Positions 16,127-24,179 are shown, numbered from the stretch's first letter. The stretch: DNA of 35,954 nucleotides from an uncultured Collinsella sp. (GCA_900540845.1 UQHS01000019.1:1-35954); one strand, 5' to 3'. Translations and numbers: made by a program. Notes: a model not told the origin generated them from the sequence alone.

Positions 16127-16481
16127 AGTCATTGTATGCTTGCGATTTGCGGCAATGGATGAAGCTGAGGGCAGTTTTGAGCGTCTGGGCGCCGATGGGT
16201 TGCCCTTCGCGGCCTCGCATGAGTTGACACCGAGGGTAATTCTGAGCGTCTTGCATGTCTGATCTTTGCGCGCCCGATCTTTACGAGGGCGAGGGGATGG
16301 GGACGCCTGGCATGTGTGGACGAGTCGGAAAATGCCCGCGCGTGCGACACGGAGCTGCTAAACAAGAATCCCCGAAAGAAGCCGTGGCACATGTGCGCAG
16401 TGTTCCAAACGCGGCGGAGCCGAGCGCAAGATGTGCCACGGCCCCCTTCGGGGACCATGGGGGGCGTGGGGGTATGATCCC
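16127..16481. other. Non-coding region rich in short repeats
   Basis: About 355 bp without a convincing gene; a 76-codon frame at 16255-16485 lacks family resemblance and typical codon use. It contains a 22-bp imperfect direct repeat (16167-16188 and 16232-16253, 18 of 22 identical, core GAGCGTCT). It also contains a 12-bp perfect inverted repeat GCCGTGGCACAT (16381-16392 with 16431-16442). A short GGTCCCC/GGGGGCC hairpin on the minus strand (16440-16456) could mark the end of the pit operon but has no U-tract. Confidence 0.6.
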
Positions 16482-17105
16482 TTAGCTGTTCTTCATGACG
16501 ATGGACTCGACGGTGTCGGCGACGAACTCGCAGGAGTCGGCGCAGAACTCAAGGAAGGTGTAGACATCGCGCCAGGAGATGATCGTGAGGGAGTCGTAAT
16601 CGCTGGTGTGGAGCTTGCGCATGGCGGCAATATAGAGGTCGTCGCACTCGCTCTCGATCGTGTTCACCGTGATGACGTGCTCGCGCAGGCTCTTAGAGCG
16701 CTTGAACTGGGGCAGCTCGAGCACGAGGTCGTGCATCTGCTCGGTCGCGCGCATGACCTTGGCGGACATCTCGAGCGCGTCGGGGTGGATCTCCTGGATG
16801 TTGGTGAAGTACAGGCGATGCAGAACGCCCTCGATGCGGTCGATCACAACGTCGATGCTGTTGCTGAGCGTCGCGATGTCCTCGCGCTCGATGGGGGTGA
16901 TGAAGGCGGTGATGAGGGCGTCGTTGACGGCATGAACGATCTCGTCGGCCTCCTGCTCGATCTCGTGCATCTCGGCGACGGCCTCTTCGATTTTGGCGGG
17001 GTCGAAATGGCGCATGGTCTCGTCGAGCTTCTGAGACGCCTTGCAGGCGAGCTCAGCGGCGGCGGCAAAGCTATCGAAATAGAAGGCTTCGTTTTTCTTG
17101 GCCAT
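16482..17105 (-). CDS. DUF47/PhoU-like Pit accessory protein
   Basis: The 207-residue helical protein matches the DUF47 family (PhoU_div), which accompanies Pit transporters. Features include acidic and His-rich helices (MHEIEQEADEIVHAVNDAL), TPIEREDIATLSNSIDVVID and a C-terminal TVESIVMKN. Members are thought to gate or regulate Pit; the mechanism is not established. ATG 17105 has GAAAGGA 6 bases upstream. It follows pit by 57 bases on the same strand, so the two form an operon. Confidence 0.88.
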   Translation of the reverse strand: MAKKNEAFYFDSFAAAAELACKASQKLDETMRHFDPAKIEEAVAEMHEIEQEADEIVHAVNDALITAFITPIEREDIATLSNSIDVVIDRIEGVLHRLYFTNIQEIHPDALEMSAKVMRATEQMHDLVLELPQFKRSKSLREHVITVNTIESECDDLYIAAMRKLHTSDYDSLTIISWRDVYTFLEFCADSCEFVADTVESIVMKNS

Positions 17106-17162
17106 GATGGGTCCTTTCAAGGGTTGTGGGCGCAAGTGATGCGAACCGGCTGACTAGTCTGG

Positions 17163-18221
17163 CTAGATGAACAACAGGAAGAGTTTTGCCATCAGGAAGC
17201 TGATGATGCCGCACCCGGGGAACGTGAAAATCCAGGTGAGCAGCATGTCCTTGACGACGCCGAAGTTGATGGCGGAGACGCGCTTGACCGCGCCCACGCC
17301 CATGATGGCGGTCGTCTTCACGTGCGTGGTGGACACCGGAATGCCGGTGAGGGTGGCCAGCAGGAGGCACAGCGAGCTCGAGAGGTCGGCGGAGAAGCCC
17401 TGATATTTCTCGAGCTTGACCATGTCCATGCCGACGGACTTGATGATCTTCTCGCCACCGACGCTGGTGCCCACGCCCATGACGATGGAGCACAGCAGCA
17501 TGAGCCACACGGGGATCATCATGTTCTCGACGGAGGATTGGCCGTTGCAGAACGCGACGCCGAGGAAGAGGACGCCGATGAACTTCTGGCCGTCCTGCGC
17601 GCCGTGCATGAAGCTCATGCCCGCGGCGCCGGCGATTTGAGCCCAGCGGAAGAAGGTGTTCGACTTGCGCCGGTCGGTCGCGGCGAAGAGCAGAGTCACG
17701 ATCTTGCACACGATCCAGCCCATGGCAAAGCCCAGGACGAGGGAGAGCACGAGGCCGTACAGGACCTTGACCCATTCGTTCATATTGACGCCGTCGGCGC
17801 CGCCCAGCGCGATTGCGGCGCCGGTGAGGCCGGCGATGAGGCTATGGCTTTCGCTGGTGGGGATGCCAAAAACACTCGCTCCCACGGAATACACGACGAT
17901 CGAGAAGAGCGCGGCGCACAGTGCGATCAGGGCGATCTGCGTGTTGGTGCCGAAGTCGACCATGTTGGAGATGGTCGAGGCGACGCTCGCGTTGATGTGC
18001 GTCATGATGAACACGCCGAGGAAGTTGAAGATGGCGCTCATGATGATCGCGGTCTTGGGGGGCAGGCAACGCGTCGTCACGCAGGTTGCGATGGCGTTTG
18101 GCGCGTCGGTCCAGCCGTTGACAAAGATGACGCCCAGCGTGAGCAGGACCGTCATGGCAAGTATTGGATTGGAAAAGACTTGCGCAATGAAATAGGAGAA
18201 GGATACGTCCACGGATACCAC
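17163..18221 (-). CDS. pit: Low-affinity inorganic phosphate transporter (PiT family)
   Basis: PiT proteins are secondary transporters moving metal-phosphate with H+ or Na+. The protein, about 352 residues, has roughly ten hydrophobic segments and the duplicated family signatures: NGWTDAPNAIATCV near the N-terminus and SFMHGAQDGQKFIG in the second half, plus FGIPTSESHSLIAGL and GIPVSTTHVKTTAIMG. The start is uncertain: GTG 18221 or GTG 18212 (both with weak sites), or TTG 18242. It lies upstream of the DUF47 gene. Its promoter carries a Pho-box-like array. Confidence 0.93.
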   Translation of the reverse strand: MVSVDVSFSYFIAQVFSNPILAMTVLLTLGVIFVNGWTDAPNAIATCVTTRCLPPKTAIIMSAIFNFLGVFIMTHINASVASTISNMVDFGTNTQIALIALCAALFSIVVYSVGASVFGIPTSESHSLIAGLTGAAIALGGADGVNMNEWVKVLYGLVLSLVLGFAMGWIVCKIVTLLFAATDRRKSNTFFRWAQIAGAAGMSFMHGAQDGQKFIGVLFLGVAFCNGQSSVENMMIPVWLMLLCSIVMGVGTSVGGEKIIKSVGMDMVKLEKYQGFSADLSSSLCLLLATLTGIPVSTTHVKTTAIMGVGAVKRVSAINFGVVKDMLLTWIFTFPGCGIISFLMAKLFLLFI

Positions 18222-18265
18222 ATTCCCGTACGGCGCTCGCAAGCGCCAGTTTACACAGCAGTCTA

Positions 18266-18330
18266 ATTGTATACCTTACTCAACGTTAACCAGCTCTTAA
18301 CGTTTGTACTCTTTGTAAGCGGTTTGTAAA
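18266..18330 (-). promoter_or_regulatory. pit promoter with Pho-box-like repeat array
   Basis: Read on the minus strand, TATACAAT (18273-18266) is the -10. Upstream are at least five direct TTACAA-like units: TTACAAA (18329-18323), TTACAAA (18318-18312), GTACAAA (18309-18303), TTAAGAG (18300-18294) and TTAACGT (18289-18283). Their starts are 11, 9, 9 and 11 bp apart. Tandem TTHACA hexamers at about 11-bp spacing just before the -10 are the layout of PhoP boxes in Firmicutes, suggesting activation under phosphate limitation. The regulator is inferred. Confidence 0.6.
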
Positions 18331-18399
18331 GAAAGACGTACGGCTAAAGCGTTTTTGCTGCCGGAAACGATGGCCGCGCGCAGGCGACCAGGAAAAAGG

Positions 18400-18772
18400 G
18401 GCGAAGGCGGGCCGATAAGCCGGGTTCTGTCGTGGACGATCATTTATCTTGTCTGCATGTCGCCATGCAGCTCTTCGCACGCTACCCGAACGCGGGCCGG
18501 GCCGACCCATGGCGTTCCTATTCGCGCTTGCTCCGGAAGGGGCTTGCCAAGCCGCCGTGTTGCCACGACGCTGGTGGTCTCTTACACCACCGTTTCAGCT
18601 TTTCTCTCACCCGCCGAAGGCGGGCAGCGGGAGTCTTCTTTTCTGCGGCGCTAATCCGTCGGGTCGCCCCGCCTGGCCGTTAACCAGCTTCCTGCCCTGT
18701 GGAGCCCGGACTTTCCTCACGCCTACCGTACGAGACGGCGGGTCGCGCGATCGTCTGGCCCGCTTCGCAAGG
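18400..18772 (-). ncRNA. rnpB: RNase P RNA, bacterial type A
   Basis: The minus strand carries the universal RNase P core: GAGGAAAGTCCGGGCTCC (P4 5' side region, about 18696-18713) and ACAGAACCCGGCTTA near the 3' end (about 18418-18431). Helix P1 closes the molecule: GCGAAGCGGGCC at 18768-18757 pairs with GGCCCGCCTTCGC at 18413-18401, with one bulge. The length, about 373 nt, fits type A. Exact ends are estimates. A T5 run follows the 3' end. The RNA cleaves pre-tRNA 5' leaders together with RnpA. Confidence 0.95.
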
Positions 18773-18776
18773 CGGT

Positions 18777-18782
18777 ATTGTA
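18777..18782 (-). promoter_or_regulatory. -10 element of rnpB
   Basis: TACAAT on the minus strand sits 4-9 bases before the inferred 5' end of RNase P RNA. No clear -35 is visible at 17-18 bp. Confidence 0.6.
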
Positions 18783-18902
18783 CCACGAGCAGGCGCGGAC
18801 GCGGCGCTCGACAGAGCGCGAGGTGTGGCACATATGGGGGACTCAATTTAACCTATGAGGGAACATTGTTGTACGATGCCCTGGTGAAGAGAGGTGGTCT
18901 AG

Positions 18903-19538
18903 GTGGAGAGTTATTTCACGGTTCGCGGGGGCGTTGAGGCGGTTGGGGAGTTCGAGGATAGGAAGAGCCGGTTCATTGCGCAGCTCGTCCATGTGGAATC
19001 CGTCGAGGCTGCCCAGGCGCACCAGGCGGCGATGCGGGCAAAGCACTACGACGCGCGCCATAACGTGCCCGCCTTCGTCCTGGTTGATGGCACCGAGCGC
19101 GCGAGCGACGATGGCGAGCCGCAGCGCACGAGCGGTATGCCCACGCTCGAGGTGCTGCGTGGCGCGGGTCTGAAGGACGTGTGCTGCGTGACCACGCGCT
19201 ATTTTGGCGGTACGCTGCTTGGCCCAGGCGGCCTTGTGCGCGCTTACACCGCAGCCGCTCAGGCTGCCGTCGAGGCGGCCCGTGCCGCGGGCGACATCGT
19301 GGAGATGACGAGCGTGGTGGATCTCGATATCACCGTGCCCTATCCCCAGTACGAGCAGGTGGTGCGCATGGTCGCCGACACGGGCGGCAAGGTCGCGGGC
19401 ACGGATTACACCGACAAAGTCCTGATTCGCGCCGTGTATCGCGCGGGCGAGCAGGATGCCCTGCGCCCAAAGCTGACCGAGCTCATGGCGGGTAAGGAGC
19501 TCATGGAGGTCGGGACCCCTCATTTCGACGAGTTCTGA
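18903..19538 (+). CDS. yigZ: YigZ/IMPACT family protein
   Basis: The 211-residue product has the IMPACT N-terminal domain (KSRFIAQLVHVESVE; DDGEPQRTSGMPTLEVLRG; the hallmark TRYFGGTLLGPGGLVRAYT) and a C-terminal ferredoxin-like DUF1949 domain (about 140-205). Eukaryotic IMPACT modulates GCN2; the bacterial role is unproven, with ribosome or translation links proposed. GTG start with GAGAGG upstream. A TACGAT -10-like hexamer (18872-18877) with TTAACC 18 bp before it is a plausible promoter. It stands alone between rnpB and a gene on the opposite strand. Confidence 0.9.
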   Translation: MESYFTVRGGVEAVGEFEDRKSRFIAQLVHVESVEAAQAHQAAMRAKHYDARHNVPAFVLVDGTERASDDGEPQRTSGMPTLEVLRGAGLKDVCCVTTRYFGGTLLGPGGLVRAYTAAAQAAVEAARAAGDIVEMTSVVDLDITVPYPQYEQVVRMVADTGGKVAGTDYTDKVLIRAVYRAGEQDALRPKLTELMAGKELMEVGTPHFDEF

Positions 19539-19639
19539 TTGCTCCGGCAGGCTTTCCGCCGAGGTCTTGGCATGAGATTCGCGTGCGTGCGGGCCCCACG
19601 CATGGCGAGCGTTGGGGAATCGCGCCTCACGTGCCGGGG

Positions 19640-20083
19640 CTATCGCCCTTCGATGAGGTCTGCGAACAGGTCGATGGCGTCGTCGATGCAGCCGGCGCAG
19701 CTGCGCAGCGGCCCGTTCTCGGAGTCGACGCCCTTGAGCTCGCGGCAGATGGTCGAGCCGTTCTCCTCCTTAAAGGCGTCGCAATAGGCGCGCGCGAGCC
19801 GATACGTGGCGCCCTTGCTGCCTGGCGCGTCGAAACCCGAGCTTTCTACCTGTCCGAGCGCCATGATGCCCCCTGAGATGGCCCCGCAGGTCTCGGTCAT
19901 GCCTCCCATGCCGGCGCCAAACCCTTCAGCGAGGGTGAACGCCGCCTTGGGGTCCAGCCCCACATGAGGCGCGAGCGCGCAGATGACAGATTGGGCGCAA
20001 TTGAATCCGCGGTCATGGTATGCTGCCGCCGCGGCCTTGAGCTCGTCGCGGTTGAGCGAGATTTCGGTTTTGTTGATTGCCAT
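19640..20083 (-). CDS. C_GCAxxG_C_C family putative redox-active protein
   Basis: The 147-residue protein carries the cysteine pattern that names the family: FNCAQSV (Cys29), ETCGAISGGIMALG (Cys66), STICRELKG (Cys113) and LRSCAGCI (Cys129, Cys132). A GFGAGMGGM stretch precedes the second motif. The cysteines are expected to bind a metal or redox cofactor; no reaction is established. AAAGGGAGAAGC precedes the ATG. It is transcribed divergently from metY across 92 bp, which hints at a sulfur or redox link. Downstream an imperfect CCCC-ACGC/GCG-TTGGGG hairpin (19594-19617) may help end transcripts. Confidence 0.9.
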   Translation of the reverse strand: MAINKTEISLNRDELKAAAAAYHDRGFNCAQSVICALAPHVGLDPKAAFTLAEGFGAGMGGMTETCGAISGGIMALGQVESSGFDAPGSKGATYRLARAYCDAFKEENGSTICRELKGVDSENGPLRSCAGCIDDAIDLFADLIEGR

Positions 20084-20092
20084 GCTTCTCCC

Positions 20093-20131
20093 TTTGTGGT
20101 TCCTGAGAACGGTATACCATCTTACTCGTAA
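20093..20131. promoter_or_regulatory. Divergent promoter region between the C_GCAxxG gene and metY
   Basis: GGTATACC (20111-20118) is palindromic and provides a TATACC or TACCAT -10 for either direction. TTTGTG (20093-20098) is a possible -35 for metY. TTACTCGTAA (20122-20131) is a second short palindrome. I see no S-box or other riboswitch fold in the 92 bp. Confidence 0.35.
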
Positions 20132-20175
20132 GAACTAGGGCGCGCACGGCACGCCGATCGATCAAAGGAGCTCCT

Positions 20176-21456
20176 ATGGCCGAGCATATTGGAACGACCT
20201 GTGTCCAGGGTGGGTATCGCCCGGGTGACGCCGAGCCTCGTCAGGTGCCGATCTACCAGTCGACCACGTGGAAATACGACACCTCCGAGCACATGGGCCG
20301 CCTGTTTGACCTGGAGGAGTCGGGGTATTTCTACACGCGCCTGCAAAACCCCACGAACGATGCGGTCGCCGCGAAGATTTGCGAGCTCGAGGGCGGCTCC
20401 GCAGCGATGCTGACGAGCTCCGGCCAGGCCGCGAACTTCTTCGCCGTCTTCAATATCGCCGCGGCGGGGGACCACGTGGTGGCGAGCTCTGCGATTTACG
20501 GCGGAACCTACAACCTGCTCGCCCATACCATGCACCGCATGGGCGTGGAGTGCACCTTCGTCGCTCCGAATGCCACCGATGAGGAGCTCGCGGCGGCCTT
20601 TCGCCCTAACACCAAATGCGTGTTTGGCGAGACCATCGCGAACCCCGCGCTGGCCGTGCTCGATATCGAGCGCTTTGCGGCGGCCGCCCACGCCCACGGC
20701 GTGCCCTTGATCGTCGACAACACGTTCCCCACGCCAATCAACTGCCGTCCCATCGAGTGGGGCGCCGACATCGTGACCCATTCCACCACCAAGTACATGG
20801 ACGGCCACGGCGCGGCGGTGGGCGGCGCCATCGTCGACTCGGGCAACTTCGACTGGATGGCGCACTCGGACAAGTTCCCCGGCCTCACCACGCCCGACGA
20901 GACGTATCACGGTGTGACCTATGCCGAGAAATTCGGCCAGGGTGGCGCCTTCATTACTAAGGCCACCGCCCAGCTCATGCGCGACTTCGGCTGCATCCAG
21001 AGTCCGCAAAACGCCTTCTTGCTCAACTTGGGCCTCGAGAGCCTGCACGTGCGCATGCCGCAGCACTGCAAGAACGGCCAGGCCATGGCTGAGTTCCTGG
21101 TTGGCCACCCGGCCGTGCGCTTCGTGCGCTATCCCGGCCTTCCCGGCGACTCTTGCTACGAGCTCGCGCAGAAGTACCTGCCAAATGGCTCCTGCGGCGT
21201 CGTGAGCTTTGGCTTCACGGGCGGTCGCGCGGCGGCCGAGCAGTTCATGAAGAACCTCAAGATCGCCCAGATCGCCACGCACGTCGCCGATGCCCGCACC
21301 TGCTGCCTGCACCCCGCAAACGCGACGCATCGCCAGATGAACGATGCCGAGCTCGAGGCCTGCGGCGTCGCCCCCGACATGGTGCGCCTGTCCTGTGGCA
21401 TCGAGTCCACGGAAGATCTTATCGCCGATGTCGAGCAGGCGTTGGCGGGACTGTAA
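20176..21456 (+). CDS. metY: O-acetylhomoserine (thiol)-lyase / sulfhydrylase
   Basis: This is a Cys/Met-metabolism PLP enzyme of the OAH sulfhydrylase branch, which makes homocysteine from O-acetylhomoserine and sulfide. The 426-residue length fits that branch (cystathionine synthases and lyases are about 380). PLP contacts are visible: SSGQAA (81-86), Asp181 in DNTFPTP, and Lys206 in HSTTKYMDGHG. The insertion after the lysine (WMAHSDKFPGLTTPDETYHG) is typical of OAH sulfhydrylases. AAAGGAG precedes the ATG. It is followed by the PARG gene after 13 bases. Confidence 0.92.
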   Translation: MAEHIGTTCVQGGYRPGDAEPRQVPIYQSTTWKYDTSEHMGRLFDLEESGYFYTRLQNPTNDAVAAKICELEGGSAAMLTSSGQAANFFAVFNIAAAGDHVVASSAIYGGTYNLLAHTMHRMGVECTFVAPNATDEELAAAFRPNTKCVFGETIANPALAVLDIERFAAAAHAHGVPLIVDNTFPTPINCRPIEWGADIVTHSTTKYMDGHGAAVGGAIVDSGNFDWMAHSDKFPGLTTPDETYHGVTYAEKFGQGGAFITKATAQLMRDFGCIQSPQNAFLLNLGLESLHVRMPQHCKNGQAMAEFLVGHPAVRFVRYPGLPGDSCYELAQKYLPNGSCGVVSFGFTGGRAAAEQFMKNLKIAQIATHVADARTCCLHPANATHRQMNDAELEACGVAPDMVRLSCGIESTEDLIADVEQALAGL

Positions 21457-21469
21457 GGAGTGCATGTTC

Positions 21470-22393
21470 ATGGCTGATCGCAGCGGAAGCCAGCGTACCA
21501 ATCCCCGCAAGCAGGCTCGCGCCGAGCGCGCCGAGCGTCATACCGAGCAGATGGCGGTGCGCTATGGCAAGGAGATCGAGCGGAGCCTGGCCGGCGTGCG
21601 TCGCGTCGAGGCCCCCGTCGCCGTTGAGGTCGAGGCTTGCGTTCCCGAGGTGAGCGTCGTCGATGCGGACTCCGTCGCGGCGATTCTCGAGACCGGTCGC
21701 GGTCGCGCCGAGTTCTGCGACTTGGCGGTGCTCGACTTCGCCTCGTTCACCAACCCGGGCGGCGGCTATATCCGCGGGGCCTGGGCGCAGGAGGAGGCGC
21801 TGTGCGCCGAGTCGTTCCTCTACAACGTGCTCGAGAAGCAGCGCGATTGGTATGGGGAAAACCGCCGCCGCAACATCAACTGCGACCTGTACCGCAACCG
21901 TGGGCTCGTCGTGCCCAAGGTCAGGTTCGCCCGCGAGAACATCCATGCGTATGCCGACGCGCTCGTCATCGCCGCCCCTAACGCCCGCCGTGCGCGCGAG
22001 GAATACAAGGTGAAGGACGAGGTGCTCGTCCGCTCCATGCGCGAGCGCATCCGCTTCGCGCTCGATGTCGTTGACATGCTCGGGCACAAGAAGGTCGTGC
22101 TGGGCGCATGGGGCTGCGGTGTGTTTGGCTGGGACGCGGGCGCTGTGGCCGAGCTGTTCCGTGAGGAGCTCGGCGCGGGCGCTCACGGTGTGGAGAGGGT
22201 ACTTTTCGCAATTCCGGACGCCCCCTACGACGAGAATTTCGACATGTTTACCCACGCGCTCGCGACGTTCCCCGAGAAGAATCCCGTGAGCTTTGATGAA
22301 GTCGCCGCCGAGCGCGCCGCCGCGGCAGCCGCGCAGGCAGCTGCAGCCGAGGCCGACGACGAGGACGAAGACGAGTGGCGCAAATACTTGTAG
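21470..22393 (+). CDS. TIGR02452-type microbial PARG (ADP-ribose glycohydrolase, macrodomain)
   Basis: The 307-residue protein carries the bacterial PARG signature GGG-x7-QEE (Gly97-99, Gln107-Glu109) in TNPGGGYIRGAWAQEEALC, and later the phosphate loop GAWGCGVFGWD. Enzymes with this motif hydrolyse ADP-ribose chains or ADP-ribosylated targets. A basic helical N-terminus (1-45) precedes the fold. The C-terminus is an Ala-rich helix with an acidic run ending EWRKYL. ATG 21470 has TAAGGAG 9 bases upstream; ATG 21464 is too close to it. The gene is coupled to metY, although no metabolic link is obvious. No ADP-ribosyltransferase gene is in the window. Confidence 0.88.
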   Translation: MADRSGSQRTNPRKQARAERAERHTEQMAVRYGKEIERSLAGVRRVEAPVAVEVEACVPEVSVVDADSVAAILETGRGRAEFCDLAVLDFASFTNPGGGYIRGAWAQEEALCAESFLYNVLEKQRDWYGENRRRNINCDLYRNRGLVVPKVRFARENIHAYADALVIAAPNARRAREEYKVKDEVLVRSMRERIRFALDVVDMLGHKKVVLGAWGCGVFGWDAGAVAELFREELGAGAHGVERVLFAIPDAPYDENFDMFTHALATFPEKNPVSFDEVAAERAAAAAAQAAAAEADDEDEDEWRKYL

Positions 22394-22402
22394 TCTGCCG
22401 CT

Positions 22403-22448
22403 CCCGAGCTCGCCGCCGCCGAGGTTTGCGGCGTGCGGTGAGCTTGGG
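22403..22448. repeat. 14-bp hairpin between the PARG and nitroreductase genes
   Basis: CCCGAGCTCGCCGC (22403-22416) pairs with GCGGTGAGCTTGGG (22435-22448), with two G-U pairs on the plus strand. An inner GC-rich helix may extend it. No U-tract follows, so it is a weak terminator candidate or a transcript-stabilising hairpin. Confidence 0.45.
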
Positions 22449-22485
22449 TGACATCTCAACCGATCTCTTGCCAAAGGAGGCAATC

Positions 22486-23028
22486 TTGTCGTTTGAAGCA
22501 TTGACGCGCGCACGATACTCCTGCCGATCCTACGAGGGTCGCCCTGTTGAGTTCGAGAAACTTAGCACCGTTCTCGAGGCCGGGCGCATCGCCCCGTCCG
22601 CGTGCAACAAGCACCCCACGCGCGTGCTCGTGTGCGACACGCCCCGGCTGAAGGAGAAGGCGGCCGCGGCGGCCCACCATTTCGCCAAGGACGGAAGCGT
22701 GTTTGGCGCGCCGGTCGTGCTGGTGGTGTGCGAGAAAGTCGACACGGCGTGGGTTCGCAAGTACGACCAGATGGACTCGGGCGATATCGATTCGAGCATC
22801 GTGGTCGACCAGATGATGATGCAGGCCGAGGATCTCGGCCTGTCCACCTGTTGGGTATGCCATTTTGACCCGCGCGTGGCGATTGACGAGCTCGGGCTGC
22901 CTTCCGATCTCTATCCGGTCCACATGCTCACCGTGGGGTATGCCGCAGATGAGATCGCCGCGCCTGAGGCCCGCGAGGCCCGCACCATCCCGATGAGCGA
23001 GTTTCGCATCACGCTTCTGGGCAGCTAA
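22486..23028 (+). CDS. Nitroreductase family protein
   Basis: The 180-residue product has the FMN-dependent nitroreductase fold: the N-terminal RYSCRSYEGR phosphate-binding stretch, a APSACNKHPTRVLV helix, a VDQMMMQAEDLGLSTCWVC helix contacting the flavin, and a C-terminal VHMLTVGYAADE strand. Such proteins reduce nitroaromatics, quinones or other acceptors with NAD(P)H as dimers; the substrate cannot be told. The start is TTG 22486, set by AAAGGAGG 5 bases upstream. The stop codon lies in a 19-bp tandem duplication. Confidence 0.88.
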   Translation: MSFEALTRARYSCRSYEGRPVEFEKLSTVLEAGRIAPSACNKHPTRVLVCDTPRLKEKAAAAAHHFAKDGSVFGAPVVLVVCEKVDTAWVRKYDQMDSGDIDSSIVVDQMMMQAEDLGLSTCWVCHFDPRVAIDELGLPSDLYPVHMLTVGYAADEIAAPEAREARTIPMSEFRITLLGS

Positions 23029-23069
23029 GCGCCGAGCTTGCCGCTAAGCGCCGAGGCGTTAGCGCCTCG
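23024..23069. repeat. 19-bp tandem duplication and hairpin after the nitroreductase gene
   Basis: GCTAAGCGCCGAG at 23024-23036 (containing the TAA stop) recurs at 23043-23055. The second copy runs into the hairpin CGAGGCG-TTAG-CGCCTCG (23052-23069). Confidence 0.6.
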
Positions 23070-23161
23070 TGGCATTGGGGTACAAGGGAAGCGATGCGCC
23101 GCGCCGCGGCCACCTCTCGCGGCGCGTCGCGCTTTCGACCGATGCTACAGGAGCCAGCGCA

Positions 23162-24133
23162 ATGAAGACGACCACCCTTACCTATGCCAGCCGTGACAAC
23201 GCTTCGACGGTCCGCGCCCTCATGTGGGAGCCCGACGAGGTCGCCTCGGGTGGGGAGGCTCCGCGCGGCCTCATCCAGATCGTGCACGGTATGTCCGAGC
23301 ACGTCGAGCGATACGAGGGCTTCGCCTCGTTCCTTTGCGATCAAGGGTTCGCCGTGTGCGCAAACGATCACATCGGGCACGGCAAGACGGTTGCCGCAGC
23401 TGCCGATCTGGGCCACATGCCCCTTGAGGCGGGGGAGGACGTGCTCATCACCGACGTGCAAACGCTGCGCGAAGTAGCCCTCGAGCGCCTGTCGGCCCAG
23501 TGCGACATGCGCGTGAGCGGTATTCCCTACGTCATCTTTGGCCACTCCATGGGCAGCTTCATCACGCGCGTGTTCCTCACGCGCCATGCGTTTGGCGTCC
23601 GTGCGGCGGTGCTGTGCGGCACCGGGCATCAGCCGCGCGCCCTGTCGAGCGCCGGAAAGGCCCTCACGCGTTCGATCGCCAAGAAGCACGGCGAGCGCTA
23701 CGTGAGCAAGCTCGTCGATGGCATGGGCGCCGGCGCGTACGGCAAGGCCATCAAGGGGGCCAAGACGGACGTGGATTGGCTGGCGACCGACCCTGAGGTC
23801 GTCGCCGAGTACCAGCGCGACCCCCTGTGCGGCCAGCCCTTCACGGTCGGTGCATACCACACGCTCTCGAGCTTGGTCGCGGATGCGACCGACCCGCGTT
23901 TGGCGGCCAAGCTTCCGCATGCCCTGCCGCTGCTGTTCATCGCGGGCGACCAGGACCCTGTTGGGGATCGCGGCGCCGGCGTACATCGCGCCGCCGAGAT
24001 GTATCGCCGCGCGGGCGTGGAGCGCGTTACGGAAAAGCTCTACCCGGGCATGCGCCACGAGATCTTGAACGAGCCCGTGAAGGGCGAGGTGCATCGTGAT
24101 GTCCTCACGTGGTTGGAGCGTCAGGGGCTATAA
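23162..24133 (+). CDS. Alpha/beta hydrolase (serine aminopeptidase S33 / lysophospholipase-like)
   Basis: The 323-residue product is an alpha/beta hydrolase of the Hydrolase_4 type, like monoacylglycerol lipases and lysophospholipases. Features are the oxyanion turn VHGMSEHVERY (41-51), the nucleophile elbow GHSMGS with Ser129, a helical lid region (about 155-240), then the acidic residue in FIAGDQDPVG and the histidine in GMRHEILNE. There is no signal peptide, so it should act in the cytoplasm on an acylglycerol or similar ester. ATG 23162 has AGGAG 8-9 bases upstream; the frame extends back to 23069 without conservation. Confidence 0.88.
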   Translation: MKTTTLTYASRDNASTVRALMWEPDEVASGGEAPRGLIQIVHGMSEHVERYEGFASFLCDQGFAVCANDHIGHGKTVAAAADLGHMPLEAGEDVLITDVQTLREVALERLSAQCDMRVSGIPYVIFGHSMGSFITRVFLTRHAFGVRAAVLCGTGHQPRALSSAGKALTRSIAKKHGERYVSKLVDGMGAGAYGKAIKGAKTDVDWLATDPEVVAEYQRDPLCGQPFTVGAYHTLSSLVADATDPRLAAKLPHALPLLFIAGDQDPVGDRGAGVHRAAEMYRRAGVERVTEKLYPGMRHEILNEPVKGEVHRDVLTWLERQGL

Positions 24134-24150
24134 CGCCGGCCTCTGTAGTA

Positions 24151-24179
24151 TCCTGCTGTGAAATCTGTAAATCGCAGGA
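24151..24179 (+). promoter_or_regulatory. Leader hairpin that could cover the xpt ribosome site
   Basis: TCCTGC (24151-24156) can pair with GCAGGA (24174-24179), which overlaps the AGGAGG ribosome site of xpt. A TAGTAT -10-like hexamer (24146-24151) lies immediately upstream, so a transcript started there would lose most of the 5' arm. The pairing is short and may be chance. Confidence 0.25.

Noticed and set aside
16255..16485. 76-codon plus-strand frame before the DUF47 gene
   Set aside because: No ribosome site, no family resemblance, and it runs through short repeats and the end of the convergent gene.
20084..20175. SAM (S-box) riboswitch before metY
   Set aside because: Only 92 bp separate the divergent genes, with no four-way junction and no terminator hairpin.
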